Assembly (NCBI GenBank): GCA_018823415.1 | Contig: JAHJIN010000295.1 | Coordinates: 44,165-108,164, forward strand | Origin: Chloroflexota bacterium | GTDB taxonomy: Bacteria > Chloroflexota > JAHJIN01 | Direction: 5' to 3' | DNA: 64,000 bases | In this document: piece after piece, positions 24,749-32,520 of the stretch | Layout: each line of letters begins with the position of its first letter | How positions within the stretch are numbered: position 1 is the stretch's first letter | The notes under the pieces: model-generated | Told to the model about the DNA's origin: nothing | Database searches by the model: none | What the model saw: only the letters and a program-made list of their open reading frames with translations | Position numbers and translations under genes: made by a program

Positions 24749-26255
24749 AGTTCTTCAATTCGCGTTTCAAAATGTCGCCCGCCCCACCTTTGGGTAGGCT
24801 ATCTCGAAACTCGATGATCCCCGGACATTTATAGGCAGCCATGCGAGACTGGCAATAGGCGATCAGTTCGCCATCTGCCATCTGTTGATCCGGGTGCAGC
24901 ACCACAAAAGCCTTGACCTCTTCGCCCAGCGCCTCGTCGGGCACGCCCACCACAGCCACGTCGAGCACCAGCGGGTGGCTTTCCAGCACGACTTCGACTT
25001 CGCGCGGATACACGTTAAAGCCGCCCTTGATGATCATGTCAGTCTTGCGACCCACGATGAAAAAGTAGCCGTCCTGATCCATATAGGCCAGGTCGCCGGT
25101 ATGAAACCAGCCGTGGCGAATCACCAGGGCCGTCTCTTCAGGCCGGCGATAGTAGCCCTTCATCACATTGGGGCCGCGCACCACGATCTCGCCGATTTCG
25201 CCGCACTCGAGTTCTCGACCATCTTCATCCACGATGCGCATTTGCACACCGGAAATGGGCACACCCACCGAACCCACCTTGCGCGGCAGGCTGCGCACGT
25301 TAAAGCTCGCCACCGGCGAGGTCTCGGACAGCCCATATCCTTCCAGGATGGTCACGCCAAAGCGCTTTTCAAACTCGTGCAGGATCCAGATCGGCATGGG
25401 CGCGCCGCCGGTGATGCACAGGCGCAACTGGTGGACCGGCGATTGGTCTCGCATGCGCTGGGTCAGGTAATAGTACATGGTGGGCACGCCGGCGAACACG
25501 GTCACCGCTTCACGCGCGAACCGGTCCATCATCTCAGACGCCGAAAAGTCGGCCATACAAGACAGTGTACCGCCGGCGGCCAGAGTCGCATTCATGCAAA
25601 CGGTCTGCCCAAAGCTGTGGTATAGGGGCAGCGCCGCCATCACCACATCGTCCGAGCGCAGGCCCACCAGCGGGATGATAGACATGACATTGCTGCTCAG
25701 ATTGTCGTGGGTCAGTTCGGCCCCCTTGGGCTGACCGGTGGTGCCGGCCGTGTACAGGATCACGGCAGTGTCGTGCCCCTCGCGATACACAGGCTCGAAG
25801 GAAGGCCACGCCCCGCTCATGAGCCCCTGGAGCGAGTGCGCGCCTTCCGGGATGCGTTCGCCGGTCACCAGGCAATAACGGCAGGCCGGGGCCTTGGCAA
25901 AGGCATGCATGGCCTCAGGGGCACCATCTTCCCAGACCACCAGTACCTTGGCCTCACTGTCTTGTAGCTGGTACGCCACCTCGGCCTCGCGCAGCAAGGT
26001 ACTGATGGGCACCACCGTACCGCCCAGGCGCAGGGTGGCATAATAGGCCGTGATGAAATCTGGCCCATTGGGCACGATCACCGCCACCCGATCACCGGGC
26101 TCCACGCCAAACGTGGTCAAGGCGTTCGCCAGTCGGTTGATATTCCCGTGCAGCTCGGCATAGGTTTGCGTCCCGTCGCGGCAGATGGTGGCTACCTTGC
26201 GCGGGGCCGCGCGCACACTGGATTCGAGCAGGGTGACAAGAGACGGATAGGTCAC
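24747..26255 (-). CDS. AMP-dependent acyl-CoA synthetase (fatty-acid-CoA ligase)
   Basis: Protein of 502 aa with a probable GTG start at 26255. The ANL-superfamily motifs are in order: ILYTAGTTGQPKGAELTH near residue 166 (ATP-binding), ILEGYGLSETSP near 298, GWFHTGDLAYMDQDGYF near 383 and the C-terminal hinge/lysine region GGFNVYPREVE near 415, ending PKGGAGDILKREL, where the catalytic Lys is in DILKREL. It activates fatty or other carboxylic acids to acyl-CoA for the beta-oxidation enzymes next to it. Upstream, a large inverted repeat (26270-26330) separates it from the enoyl-CoA hydratase gene. Confidence 0.92.
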   Translation of the reverse strand: MTYPSLVTLLESSVRAAPRKVATICRDGTQTYAELHGNINRLANALTTFGVEPGDRVAVIVPNGPDFITAYYATLRLGGTVVPISTLLREAEVAYQLQDSEAKVLVVWEDGAPEAMHAFAKAPACRYCLVTGERIPEGAHSLQGLMSGAWPSFEPVYREGHDTAVILYTAGTTGQPKGAELTHDNLSSNVMSIIPLVGLRSDDVVMAALPLYHSFGQTVCMNATLAAGGTLSCMADFSASEMMDRFAREAVTVFAGVPTMYYYLTQRMRDQSPVHQLRLCITGGAPMPIWILHEFEKRFGVTILEGYGLSETSPVASFNVRSLPRKVGSVGVPISGVQMRIVDEDGRELECGEIGEIVVRGPNVMKGYYRRPEETALVIRHGWFHTGDLAYMDQDGYFFIVGRKTDMIIKGGFNVYPREVEVVLESHPLVLDVAVVGVPDEALGEEVKAFVVLHPDQQMADGELIAYCQSRMAAYKCPGIIEFRDSLPKGGAGDILKRELKN

Positions 26256-26269
26256 CTGGGGACACCTCT

Positions 26270-26330
26270 GAGTGAACGAACCTATCCGGGTAGGGACAAG
26301 GTGACCTCACCCCTACCCGGCATTTCACTC
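26270..26330. repeat. Large inverted repeat between ECH and ACS genes
   Basis: CCGGGTAGGG (26286-26295) and CCCTACCCGG (26311-26320) form a perfect 10-bp stem; GAGTGAA (26270-26276) and TTCACTC (26324-26330) form an outer stem. The inner loop contains GGTGACC. It lies within the beta-oxidation operon, upstream of the ligase start, with no U-tract on the minus strand. It may be an mRNA processing or stability element, or an operator. Confidence 0.55.
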
Positions 26331-26370
26331 CGGAGCAGACGCTTCACCGGATAATGGTCATTCGGACCCT

Positions 26371-27159
26371 CTAGCGATCCTCAAACTTGGCCTGGCGCTT
26401 TTCCAGGAACGCGGTAATACCTTCTACGGCGTCATGGGTGTGAGCCACGCCTATGAACTTGGCGATTTCCACGTCCAGGCCATCGGTGAGGGGCAACTCG
26501 TAACCCTCGTATACGGCCTCAATGCAGAACTGCACGGACTTGCCGCTCTTGGCGACGATCTTTTTGGCCAGGTCTTTGGCGGCCTTGAGTTCTTCGCCCT
26601 GGGGCACCACCTTGTTCAACAGGCCAATGCGCTGGGCTTCCTGGGCGCTGATCATGTCGCCGGTGAGGAGCAATTCCAGGGCCTTGCCCTTGCCCACCAG
26701 GCGGGGCAGGCGCTGGGTGCCGCCAAAGCCGGGGATGATGCCCAGGTTGATTTCGGGCTGGCCAAAGCGCGCCCGGTCCGAGGCAATGCGCATGTGACAG
26801 GACATGATCAGTTCATTGCCGCCGCCCAGGCACATGCCATTGATCGCCACAATGACTGGCTTGCCCAGATGCTCGATCTTCCAGAAAATATTCTTGGCCA
26901 CGTTGAGCACCTCATCGAACTTGTCTGGGGTCTTGAGCAGGTCGCCGATCTCGCCAATGTCGGCCCCGGCCACAAACATGAATTGTCCGGCGCCGGTGAT
27001 GATGATGGCCTTGACTTCTGGATTCGCCGCCATCTCGTCGATGGCGCTGTCCAGGTCTGCCAGCACCGGGCTCTTGAGACTGTTGGCCGGCGGATTATCG
27101 ATGGTCAGCACCGCGATGCGGTCCTCAATGCTTATCTTGACAAACTGTCGATCGGTCAT
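26371..27159 (-). CDS. Enoyl-CoA hydratase/isomerase
   Basis: Protein of 262 aa with GAAAGGAG before ATG 27159. Crotonase-fold motifs: NPPANSLKSPVLADL near residue 18, the oxyanion-hole segments VAGADIGEIGD near 65 and INGMCLGGGNELIMSCHMRI-type region near 105-122, and LGIIPGFGGTQRLPR near 135. Both catalytic glutamates (in GGGNEL and in the PEINLGI segment) are present, consistent with hydration of trans-2-enoyl-CoA. It lies between the hydroxyacyl-CoA dehydrogenase and the ligase genes in the same operon. Confidence 0.93.
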   Translation of the reverse strand: MTDRQFVKISIEDRIAVLTIDNPPANSLKSPVLADLDSAIDEMAANPEVKAIIITGAGQFMFVAGADIGEIGDLLKTPDKFDEVLNVAKNIFWKIEHLGKPVIVAINGMCLGGGNELIMSCHMRIASDRARFGQPEINLGIIPGFGGTQRLPRLVGKGKALELLLTGDMISAQEAQRIGLLNKVVPQGEELKAAKDLAKKIVAKSGKSVQFCIEAVYEGYELPLTDGLDVEIAKFIGVAHTHDAVEGITAFLEKRQAKFEDR

Positions 27160-27180
27160 GCTATTTCTCCTTTCAAGTCT

Positions 27181-27215
27181 GGTTGCTAGTTACTTGTTAC
27201 TGGTTGCTGGCTACT
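27181..27215. repeat. Five-copy heptamer repeat tract between ECH and 3-HAD genes
   Basis: GGTTGCT, AGTTACT, TGTTACT, GGTTGCT and GGCTACT follow each other without gaps. They occupy nearly half of the 80-base spacer. The copies vary by one to three bases, but the 7-bp period is exact. Confidence 0.7.
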
Positions 27216-27239
27216 AGCTTCCAACAACCAGCTTCCAGT

Positions 27240-28463
27240 TTACGAGTATTCCAGGAAGCCGCGCCCGGTCTTTTTGCCCAGGTGTCCGGCGCGGACCTTG
27301 GTCTTGAGCAGGCGCGACGGGCGGAAACGCTCGCCGTGTTGGGCCTGAAGCGCCTGGAGTTTTTCCACCACCACGTCGAGACCCATTTCGTCGGCCAGGG
27401 CCAATGGGCCCATGCGCTCGCCGCCCTTGGTCATGCCGGTGCCGGCGATCATGGCCATGTCGATGTCGTTGGGCCGGGCCACGTTCTCCAGCAAGCACAT
27501 CGAGGCCTCGTTGATCATGGGCATCATCAACCGGTCCATGTTGAACCCGGTGCCGGCCTGCACCTGTCCATCAGCCTGAAGTTGGGCGATCATGTCCTTG
27601 ACCGGCTCGTCGCTCTGACCGCCATAGCCGTAAAAGCCGGCGTTGGTTTTTTCACCCAGGCGGCCGGCCTTGAACAACTCTTCGAACAACTCTGCCCCCT
27701 TCATACGCTCGCCATATTCCTGGTATAGGTACTCGCCGGTGTGGTAGCAAATGTCCAGGCCCAGCATGTCCATAAGCTGGAATGGCCCCATGGGCCAGCC
27801 GAACTCGCGCGCGGCAGTGTCGATCTCGGCAGCCGTGGCCGCGCCCTCTTGCAGGCACAGGGTGGCCTCGTTCAGGTAGGGCATGAGCAGGCGGTTCACC
27901 AAAAAACCGGGGCATTCCTGCACCACCACCGGGAGCTTGCGCAGACTTTCGGTGAACATGAGCACATCGTCCACCGTCTCCTGCGAGGTGCTCAGGCCGG
28001 GGATGATCTCCACCAGCTTCATCACGTGGGCCGGGTTGAAAAAGTGCATCCCGATGACCTTGTGCGGACGCTTGGTGGCCGCGGCCATCTCGCTGATGCT
28101 CAGCGCCGAGGTGTTGGAGGCAAAGATGGTGGCCTCCGGGCAGACCTCGTCCAACTCGGCAAAGACCCGCTGCTTGATCTTCATGATCTCGGGTACAGCT
28201 TCGATGACAATGTCCACGTCCTCGAAACCGTCATAGGTGAGGGTGGCGGTGACCAGATCCAGCTTGGACTGCATGTCGCCGGCGCTCATCTTGCCCTTGT
28301 CCACGCGGGCCTGGTAGATCTCGCGCACGGTTTCCATGCCCTTGTCCAGCATTTTTTGGTCGACGTCCTTGAGGACCACCGGCAGGCCAGAGAAGGTAAT
28401 CACCTGGGCGATCCCACCGCCCATGGCTCCGGCACCCACTACCGCAGCTTTAAAGATGTACAT
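27240..28463 (-). CDS. 3-hydroxyacyl-CoA dehydrogenase
   Basis: Protein of 407 aa, longer than the usual about 285-310 because it carries two copies of the C-terminal helical domain. NAD-binding motif VVGAGAMGGGIAQV near residue 8, the family motif IGMHFFNPAHVMKLVEII near 137 with the catalytic His-Glu pair in FFNP region, and CPGFLVNRLLMPYLNEA near 183. A second domain repeats this near 305 (FNMDRLMMPMINEASMCL). It oxidises L-3-hydroxyacyl-CoA to 3-ketoacyl-CoA in beta-oxidation. RBS GGGAGGG is upstream. Confidence 0.92.
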   Translation of the reverse strand: MYIFKAAVVGAGAMGGGIAQVITFSGLPVVLKDVDQKMLDKGMETVREIYQARVDKGKMSAGDMQSKLDLVTATLTYDGFEDVDIVIEAVPEIMKIKQRVFAELDEVCPEATIFASNTSALSISEMAAATKRPHKVIGMHFFNPAHVMKLVEIIPGLSTSQETVDDVLMFTESLRKLPVVVQECPGFLVNRLLMPYLNEATLCLQEGAATAAEIDTAAREFGWPMGPFQLMDMLGLDICYHTGEYLYQEYGERMKGAELFEELFKAGRLGEKTNAGFYGYGGQSDEPVKDMIAQLQADGQVQAGTGFNMDRLMMPMINEASMCLLENVARPNDIDMAMIAGTGMTKGGERMGPLALADEMGLDVVVEKLQALQAQHGERFRPSRLLKTKVRAGHLGKKTGRGFLEYS

Positions 28464-28518
28464 AATTCCCTCCTATCAAGATTTCATATTGTGGATAGCA
28501 AATTGCAGTCTGCTATCG

Positions 28519-28785
28519 CTACCACGTTCGCAACGGCAACCCCTCGTCCGGGTTTTCGATGCGGGTGAAATAGATCCACTCGTCCGGGTATTTGGCATAG
28601 GCCGCGGCATTCGCCTCGCCCAGCAGCGCGCCCACAAACACATCGCCGCTTTCTGGCTCTATGCCCACCACGCCGGCTTCCAGCCCAAACTCGGCCTTTT
28701 TGGCCTCGAACACCGCCTTGGCCTTGTCGATGAATGCGCCGCGAACCTTTTTGTCCTTGTACATAGGGGTCTGGTCTTTTAGCAT
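28519..28785 (-). CDS. Small conserved-looking protein in beta-oxidation operon, unknown function
   Basis: Protein of 88 aa from ATG 28785, supported by CGAGGGAGAACG just upstream (an in-frame start at 28827 would lack a site). The sequence begins MLKDQTPMYKDKKVRG, is Lys/Glu-rich in the first half and ends YPDEWIYFTRIENPD..LPLRTW. No signal peptide, membrane helix or recognised domain. Position between thiolase and 3-hydroxyacyl-CoA dehydrogenase in a tight operon argues that it is a real gene, perhaps a small subunit or accessory factor. Confidence 0.65.
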   Translation of the reverse strand: MLKDQTPMYKDKKVRGAFIDKAKAVFEAKKAEFGLEAGVVGIEPESGDVFVGALLGEANAAAYAKYPDEWIYFTRIENPDEGLPLRTW

Positions 28786-28904
28786 CGTTCTCCCTCGTAA
28801 ATAAGCTTGTTGAGTGAGTCGCCCCACGCGTCAATTTTCGTTCTCGCGGGGTGCGCAGGCGCGTGGGAGCCTCCTCCGTGAGATTCGGCGTCGGGGGACG
28901 CCTC

Positions 28905-30104
28905 CTACTTGCGTTCGATAATCATGGCGCCGCCCATGCCACCGCCCACGCAGGCCGTTGTCAAGCCAAACTTGGCGTCGCGCTTGATCATTTCGTACAC
29001 GAGCGTGACCGCGATGCGGGTGCCGGTACAGCCCACTGGGTGCCCCAGAGCAATGGCGCCGCCATTGACGTTGACCTTGTTCCAATCCCAGCCATCCTTT
29101 TCCAGCTCCATGCCCACTGCGATGACCTGGGCCGCAAAGGCCTCGTTCAACTCGATGAGGTCAATGTCGGTGAGCTTGAGGCCGGCCTTGTCCAATGCCC
29201 GGGGGATGGCATAGGCCGGGCCCAGGCCCATGATCTCCGGCGGGATGGCCGCATAGTCATACGCGCGAATATAGGCCAGAGGCTCGATGCCCAACTCTTG
29301 GGCCTTGTCGGCTGTCATCACTACCACCGCCGCCGCGCCATCGGAAATGGGACAGGCATTGGCCGGCGTCACCACCCCGCCCTTTTTGAATACGGTGGGG
29401 TACAACGCCGCCTTTTGGACGTTCAACGTGGGATTGATGCATTCATCCTGGGTAATCTCTTCGCGGGCCACTTCTTGACCGGCCACCCGCTTGATCACCG
29501 GCACCGGCACGATCTCGTCGCGGAACTTGTTCATGCGAGTCGCCATGAAGGCCTTTTTGTGGCTTTGCTCGGCAAACTTGTCCAATTGCTCGCGGGTGAG
29601 GCCATAGAGCATGGCCAGGTTCTCGGCCGTGTAACCCATGATCATGTCGCAGACCGGGTCCGTGAGGCCTTCCCACAGGGTGTCGATAAACGTGGTATGG
29701 CGCAGCTTGAGGCCCCAGCGGGCGCCGCGCACCACATACGGCGCGGTGCTCATGCTCTCTGCGCCGCCGCACAAGAACACGTCGCCATCGCCGGCCTGGA
29801 TCGCCTGATATGCACTGCTGATGGCCATCATGCCGCTCACGCAGTTGCGCTGGCAGGTCCAGCCGGGCACATTCACCGGGAGACCAGCCATCAGCGCCGC
29901 CACCCGGCCGATATTGGCCGCGTCGCTCTGCTGGCCGATGCAGCCCAGGATCACGTCATTGATGATCTTGGGGTCAATGCCGGCCCGGTCCACTGCAGTG
30001 CGAAAGACAAGGGCCGCCAGATCTTGGGCCTTGATGTCACGGAGAGCGCCTCCATGACTGCCGATGGGCGTTCGCACACCCGAGACAATCACTACTTCTT
30101 TCAT
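28905..30104 (-). CDS. Thiolase (acetyl-CoA C-acyltransferase)
   Basis: Protein of 399 aa from ATG 30104, supported by GGGAGGT five bases upstream. All catalytic elements are present: the nucleophilic Cys in NCVSGMMAIS near residue 91, NEAFAAQ near 322, the His in GGAIALGHPVGCTG near 352 and the second Cys in TACVGGGMGGA near 384. It cleaves 3-ketoacyl-CoA with CoA, or condenses acetyl-CoA. As first gene of the beta-oxidation operon it follows a promoter at 30345-30373 after a 234-base leader. Confidence 0.94.
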   Translation of the reverse strand: MKEVVIVSGVRTPIGSHGGALRDIKAQDLAALVFRTAVDRAGIDPKIINDVILGCIGQQSDAANIGRVAALMAGLPVNVPGWTCQRNCVSGMMAISSAYQAIQAGDGDVFLCGGAESMSTAPYVVRGARWGLKLRHTTFIDTLWEGLTDPVCDMIMGYTAENLAMLYGLTREQLDKFAEQSHKKAFMATRMNKFRDEIVPVPVIKRVAGQEVAREEITQDECINPTLNVQKAALYPTVFKKGGVVTPANACPISDGAAAVVVMTADKAQELGIEPLAYIRAYDYAAIPPEIMGLGPAYAIPRALDKAGLKLTDIDLIELNEAFAAQVIAVGMELEKDGWDWNKVNVNGGAIALGHPVGCTGTRIAVTLVYEMIKRDAKFGLTTACVGGGMGGAMIIERK

Positions 30105-30344
30105 ACATGACCTCCCTTGAAATAGAAACGAGTGAACATACTCGACCAGGTGCAAAAAAGGTCGGCAATCACCCCGCGGGCGATTCCCGACCATTCAATC
30201 AAAACACGCGCAGACCGGCCCCGCCATCCATCACGGGTACCCAGAGAAAAAGTGAATCGACTTGGGCTCTTGGCTGTGACACGCGGCCTACTCCAGCAGG
30301 TTGACAGGGGCGCATGTGCGATATTTCACAAGCGCACGTTTCCA

Positions 30345-30373
30345 ATTGTACTCGATCCGCCTGCAAATGTCAA
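30345..30373 (-). promoter_or_regulatory. Sigma-70-type promoter of the beta-oxidation operon
   Basis: On the minus strand TTGACA (30373-30368), 17 nt, TACAAT (30350-30345). A CRP-type palindrome lies just upstream of the -35 box. The 383-base region between the divergent genes also contains a plus-strand promoter; the rest (30105-30340) shows no ORF. Confidence 0.75.
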
Positions 30374-30376
30374 TAT

Positions 30377-30392
30377 TGTGAAGCACATCACA
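30377..30392. promoter_or_regulatory. CRP/FNR-family operator (TGTGA-N6-TCACA)
   Basis: Perfect half-sites TGTGA (30377-30381) and TCACA (30388-30392) separated by 6 bases, centred at 30384.5. This is about 46 bases upstream of the predicted minus-strand start site and about 71 upstream of the plus-strand one, both distances used by CRP-type activators. Confidence 0.55.
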
Positions 30393-30420
30393 AATGGTTT
30401 CTGGGCCGGACCACCCACTC

Positions 30421-30449
30421 TTGCGGGACGAACGAAAACATGATACACT
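30421..30449 (+). promoter_or_regulatory. Promoter for the zinc-ribbon membrane protein
   Basis: TTGCGG (30421-30426), 17 nt, TACACT (30444-30449). The gene starts at 30487. Confidence 0.5.
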
Positions 30450-30486
30450 ATTAGGGCAAGCTCACATCGTGATGTCGGAGGCCGGC

Positions 30487-31101
30487 ATGTTGTGTCCAAA
30501 TTGTGGTTCGTCGGTTAATGATGGCGAGTTGTTCTGTGGCGAATGTGGAACGCGTTTGCGCGTGGAACCGCCCCTGCCCCCCGGTCTCCAGCCGCTGGCA
30601 CCGCCAACCCCCCAGCGGGGCCTGGGCACCGGCGCCAAAGTCGCCCTGGTGGTGGTCCTGGTGGCGCTGGTGGTGGTGGTGATAGCCTTTGCCGTCAGCG
30701 TGTTGAGCTGTGGCGGTTGTTGTTTATACTTTGGCCAAGATGCCGCGCTGGACATTGCATTGAATTATCCGGCCGCCGTTCGCGTGGGCCAGGAGTTCAC
30801 CCTGCGGATTACCCTGCGCAATACCGCCACCGGGATCACGCCCCTGCAAGATATTGGCCTGGACGATAGCCTGCTGGAGGGACTGACCGTGGTGCGCAGC
30901 GATCCGCCTTACGAGCGCCAGGATCACCTGCCCACCGGCGTCACCACCTACTGGTACTATATGGACATCCCCCCCGAAGGCAGCACCTCGATCACGTTAT
31001 ATCTACGCGCAGACCGGGCCGGCACCTTCCAGGGCGATTTCACAGCGTTTTCTGACCCGGGTAGCCGCACCACCCCCATCAGCCTCACCATCACGCCCTA
31101 G
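30487..31101 (+). CDS. Zinc-ribbon, single-pass membrane protein with beta-sandwich domain
   Basis: Protein of 204 aa from ATG 30487, preceded by GGAGG five bases upstream. The N-terminus is a zinc ribbon (CPNCGSS and CGECGTR, residues 3-22), then a Pro-rich linker, a transmembrane helix (about 49-72) ending in CGGCC, and an extracytoplasmic beta-sandwich-like domain with VGQEFTLRITLRNT typical of DUF11/CARDB-like folds. The topology puts the zinc ribbon inside and the sandwich outside. Function unknown. It ends at a terminator and so is separate from the sigma-factor operon. Confidence 0.75.
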   Translation: MLCPNCGSSVNDGELFCGECGTRLRVEPPLPPGLQPLAPPTPQRGLGTGAKVALVVVLVALVVVVIAFAVSVLSCGGCCLYFGQDAALDIALNYPAAVRVGQEFTLRITLRNTATGITPLQDIGLDDSLLEGLTVVRSDPPYERQDHLPTGVTTYWYYMDIPPEGSTSITLYLRADRAGTFQGDFTAFSDPGSRTTPISLTITP

Positions 31102-31125
31102 CCCCGGCATGATACCGGCCACTCG

Positions 31126-31166
31126 GGCGATGGTCAATCAGGTCGATTGGCCATCGCCTCTTTGTT
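31126..31166 (+). terminator. Rho-independent terminator after the zinc-ribbon gene
   Basis: A 14-bp stem with one G-T pair (31126-31139 with 31145-31158) and a 5-nt loop is followed by TCTTTGTT. Confidence 0.7.
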
Positions 31167-31171
31167 GGTGA

Positions 31172-31199
31172 TGTAACCTATCTCGACCTGGGGCGTATA
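31172..31199 (+). promoter_or_regulatory. ECF-type autoregulatory promoter of the sigma operon
   Basis: TGTAAC (31172-31177), 16 nt, CGTATA (31194-31199), placed about 20 bases before the sigma-factor ATG. The AAC core of the -35 and the CGT of the -10 resemble promoters read by ECF sigma factors; no good sigma-70 boxes are seen here. Confidence 0.5.
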
Positions 31200-31217
31200 G
31201 GCAGACGAGGAGAGCAC

Positions 31218-31919
31218 ATGATCGAGCGCGCACGAGAGGCCACGGCTGACTCTGCCGCGCCAACCGCAATTTCGCCAGAGCAACTGGCCCGCGAACATGA
31301 CTGGGTCTTGGCTGCCCAGCGCGGAGACCAGGCCGCTTTTGGCCTGTTGGTAGAGGCGTATCAGCGGCCGGTCTACAACCTGGCCTATCGCATGTTGGGC
31401 CACATCCAAGAGGCCCAGGATGCCGCGCAAGAAACATTCCTGCGCGCCTATATCAACCTGCCGACGTATGACCCGGCCCGCAAGTTCTCCAACTGGCTCT
31501 TGGCTATCGCCAGCCATTACTGCATCGACCGACTGCGCCGGCGGCGGCATGGCACGCTGTCACTGGATCAAGAACCCCAGTGGCGAGATAATGTGCCCGA
31601 CCCGCGGGCGCTGCCCGAGGTCACCACACTGGGTCGCGAACAAGAGCAATTGGTGCAAGACCTGCTGGCCCAACTGCCCGAAAACGATCGTCTGGTTATT
31701 ACCTTGTTCTACTGGTACGACCTCTCGTGCCAGGAAATCGGCGAGATCATGGGCCTCTCGGAAGGGGCCGTCAAGGTACGACTCCATCGGGCGCGCAAGA
31801 AACTGGTTGAGCTGATCCAGGCGCAAGAAACCCCGGCGCCAGCAGGACAGCCGATGCGCCCTCGGTTCCCATTCTCAAGTAGAAAGGAGGGTCAAGAGCA
31901 TGCGCTGTCAAGATGTTGA
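31218..31919 (+). CDS. ECF-type RNA polymerase sigma factor
   Basis: Protein of 233 aa with GAGGAGAG before ATG 31218. Region 2 (about residues 35-105) contains FGLLVEAYQRPVYNLAYRM, DAAQETFLRAY and WLLAIASHYCIDRLRRRR, which melt and bind the -10 element. Region 4 (about 155-205) contains LPENDRLVITLFYWYDLSCQEIGEIMGLSEGAVKVRL in pieces matching the helix-turn-helix. The C-terminus overlaps the next gene by 20 bases, a zinc-finger anti-sigma factor, typical of ECF operons. It probably drives the downstream envelope genes. Confidence 0.9.
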   Translation: MIERAREATADSAAPTAISPEQLAREHDWVLAAQRGDQAAFGLLVEAYQRPVYNLAYRMLGHIQEAQDAAQETFLRAYINLPTYDPARKFSNWLLAIASHYCIDRLRRRRHGTLSLDQEPQWRDNVPDPRALPEVTTLGREQEQLVQDLLAQLPENDRLVITLFYWYDLSCQEIGEIMGLSEGAVKVRLHRARKKLVELIQAQETPAPAGQPMRPRFPFSSRKEGQEHALSRC

Positions 31920-32508
31920 ACGGGACCTGGCCCTCTATCTGGACGAACGTGCTGCGGCCCCGTGGTCAGCAGAGCTAGATGAGCACCTGGCTGATTGCCC
32001 GGCCTGCCGCACCGAGTGGGCGATGTGGCAGCACGTCGAGTCGCTGTTCGCACATACGCCGCAGACCGAGCCCCCGGCCGAATTCGTGGGCGCGGTGCTG
32101 GCCCGCGTGGCGACCGTGACGCAGGTCGCGCCGGCGAGCGTCCGCCTCAGCCGGCGTCGTTATTGGGCCGGCGGCGGCCTGGTAGCGACCATGCCCCTGG
32201 CGGCCGCGCTGCTGGTGAGCCTGATCGTGTGGGGGCTGGCGGCCTATGGATTGGCCCAGTTCGCCGGTCCGTTAACCCAGACCCCCCTGGTGATCAACAC
32301 CTTTCAGATCCTGGTCCAGCAGGCCGGCTTTTGGCTGACCACGCTGGCGCAGACTGCGGGGGTGGTCCTGATGGCACTGCTGCCGTGCCTGGTGCTGGGC
32401 ATCATGGCCTTTATGTTCCTGAGCGCGCTCGCCTATATGCTGGTACTGGCATGGGGCTGGCTTATTGGCCGGGTCTGGTGGCCGGGCAATCTGCAATCTG
32501 CAATCTGA
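31900..32508 (+). CDS. Membrane anti-sigma factor with zinc-binding ZAS motif
   Basis: Protein of 202 aa with AAAGGAGGG in the 3' end of the sigma gene. The N-terminal part contains the ZAS/zf-HC2 motif HLADCPAC near residue 28, which binds zinc and holds the ECF sigma factor. Two or three hydrophobic helices follow (about 95-125, 140-165, 165-195), so signals could be sensed in the membrane. The last codons are made from a 7-bp tandem repeat (GCAATCT three times) directly at the stop. Confidence 0.85.
   Translation: MRCQDVERDLALYLDERAAAPWSAELDEHLADCPACRTEWAMWQHVESLFAHTPQTEPPAEFVGAVLARVATVTQVAPASVRLSRRRYWAGGGLVATMPLAAALLVSLIVWGLAAYGLAQFAGPLTQTPLVINTFQILVQQAGFWLTTLAQTAGVVLMALLPCLVLGIMAFMFLSALAYMLVLAWGWLIGRVWWPGNLQSAI
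32486..32506. repeat. Three-copy GCAATCT heptamer at the end of the anti-sigma gene
   Basis: GCAATCT is repeated exactly three times (32486-32506) and supplies the last codons and part of the TGA stop of the anti-sigma gene. Because 7 is not a multiple of 3, copy-number change would alter the reading frame and protein end. Confidence 0.75.
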
Positions 32509-32520
32509 GGAGAACAAGAT

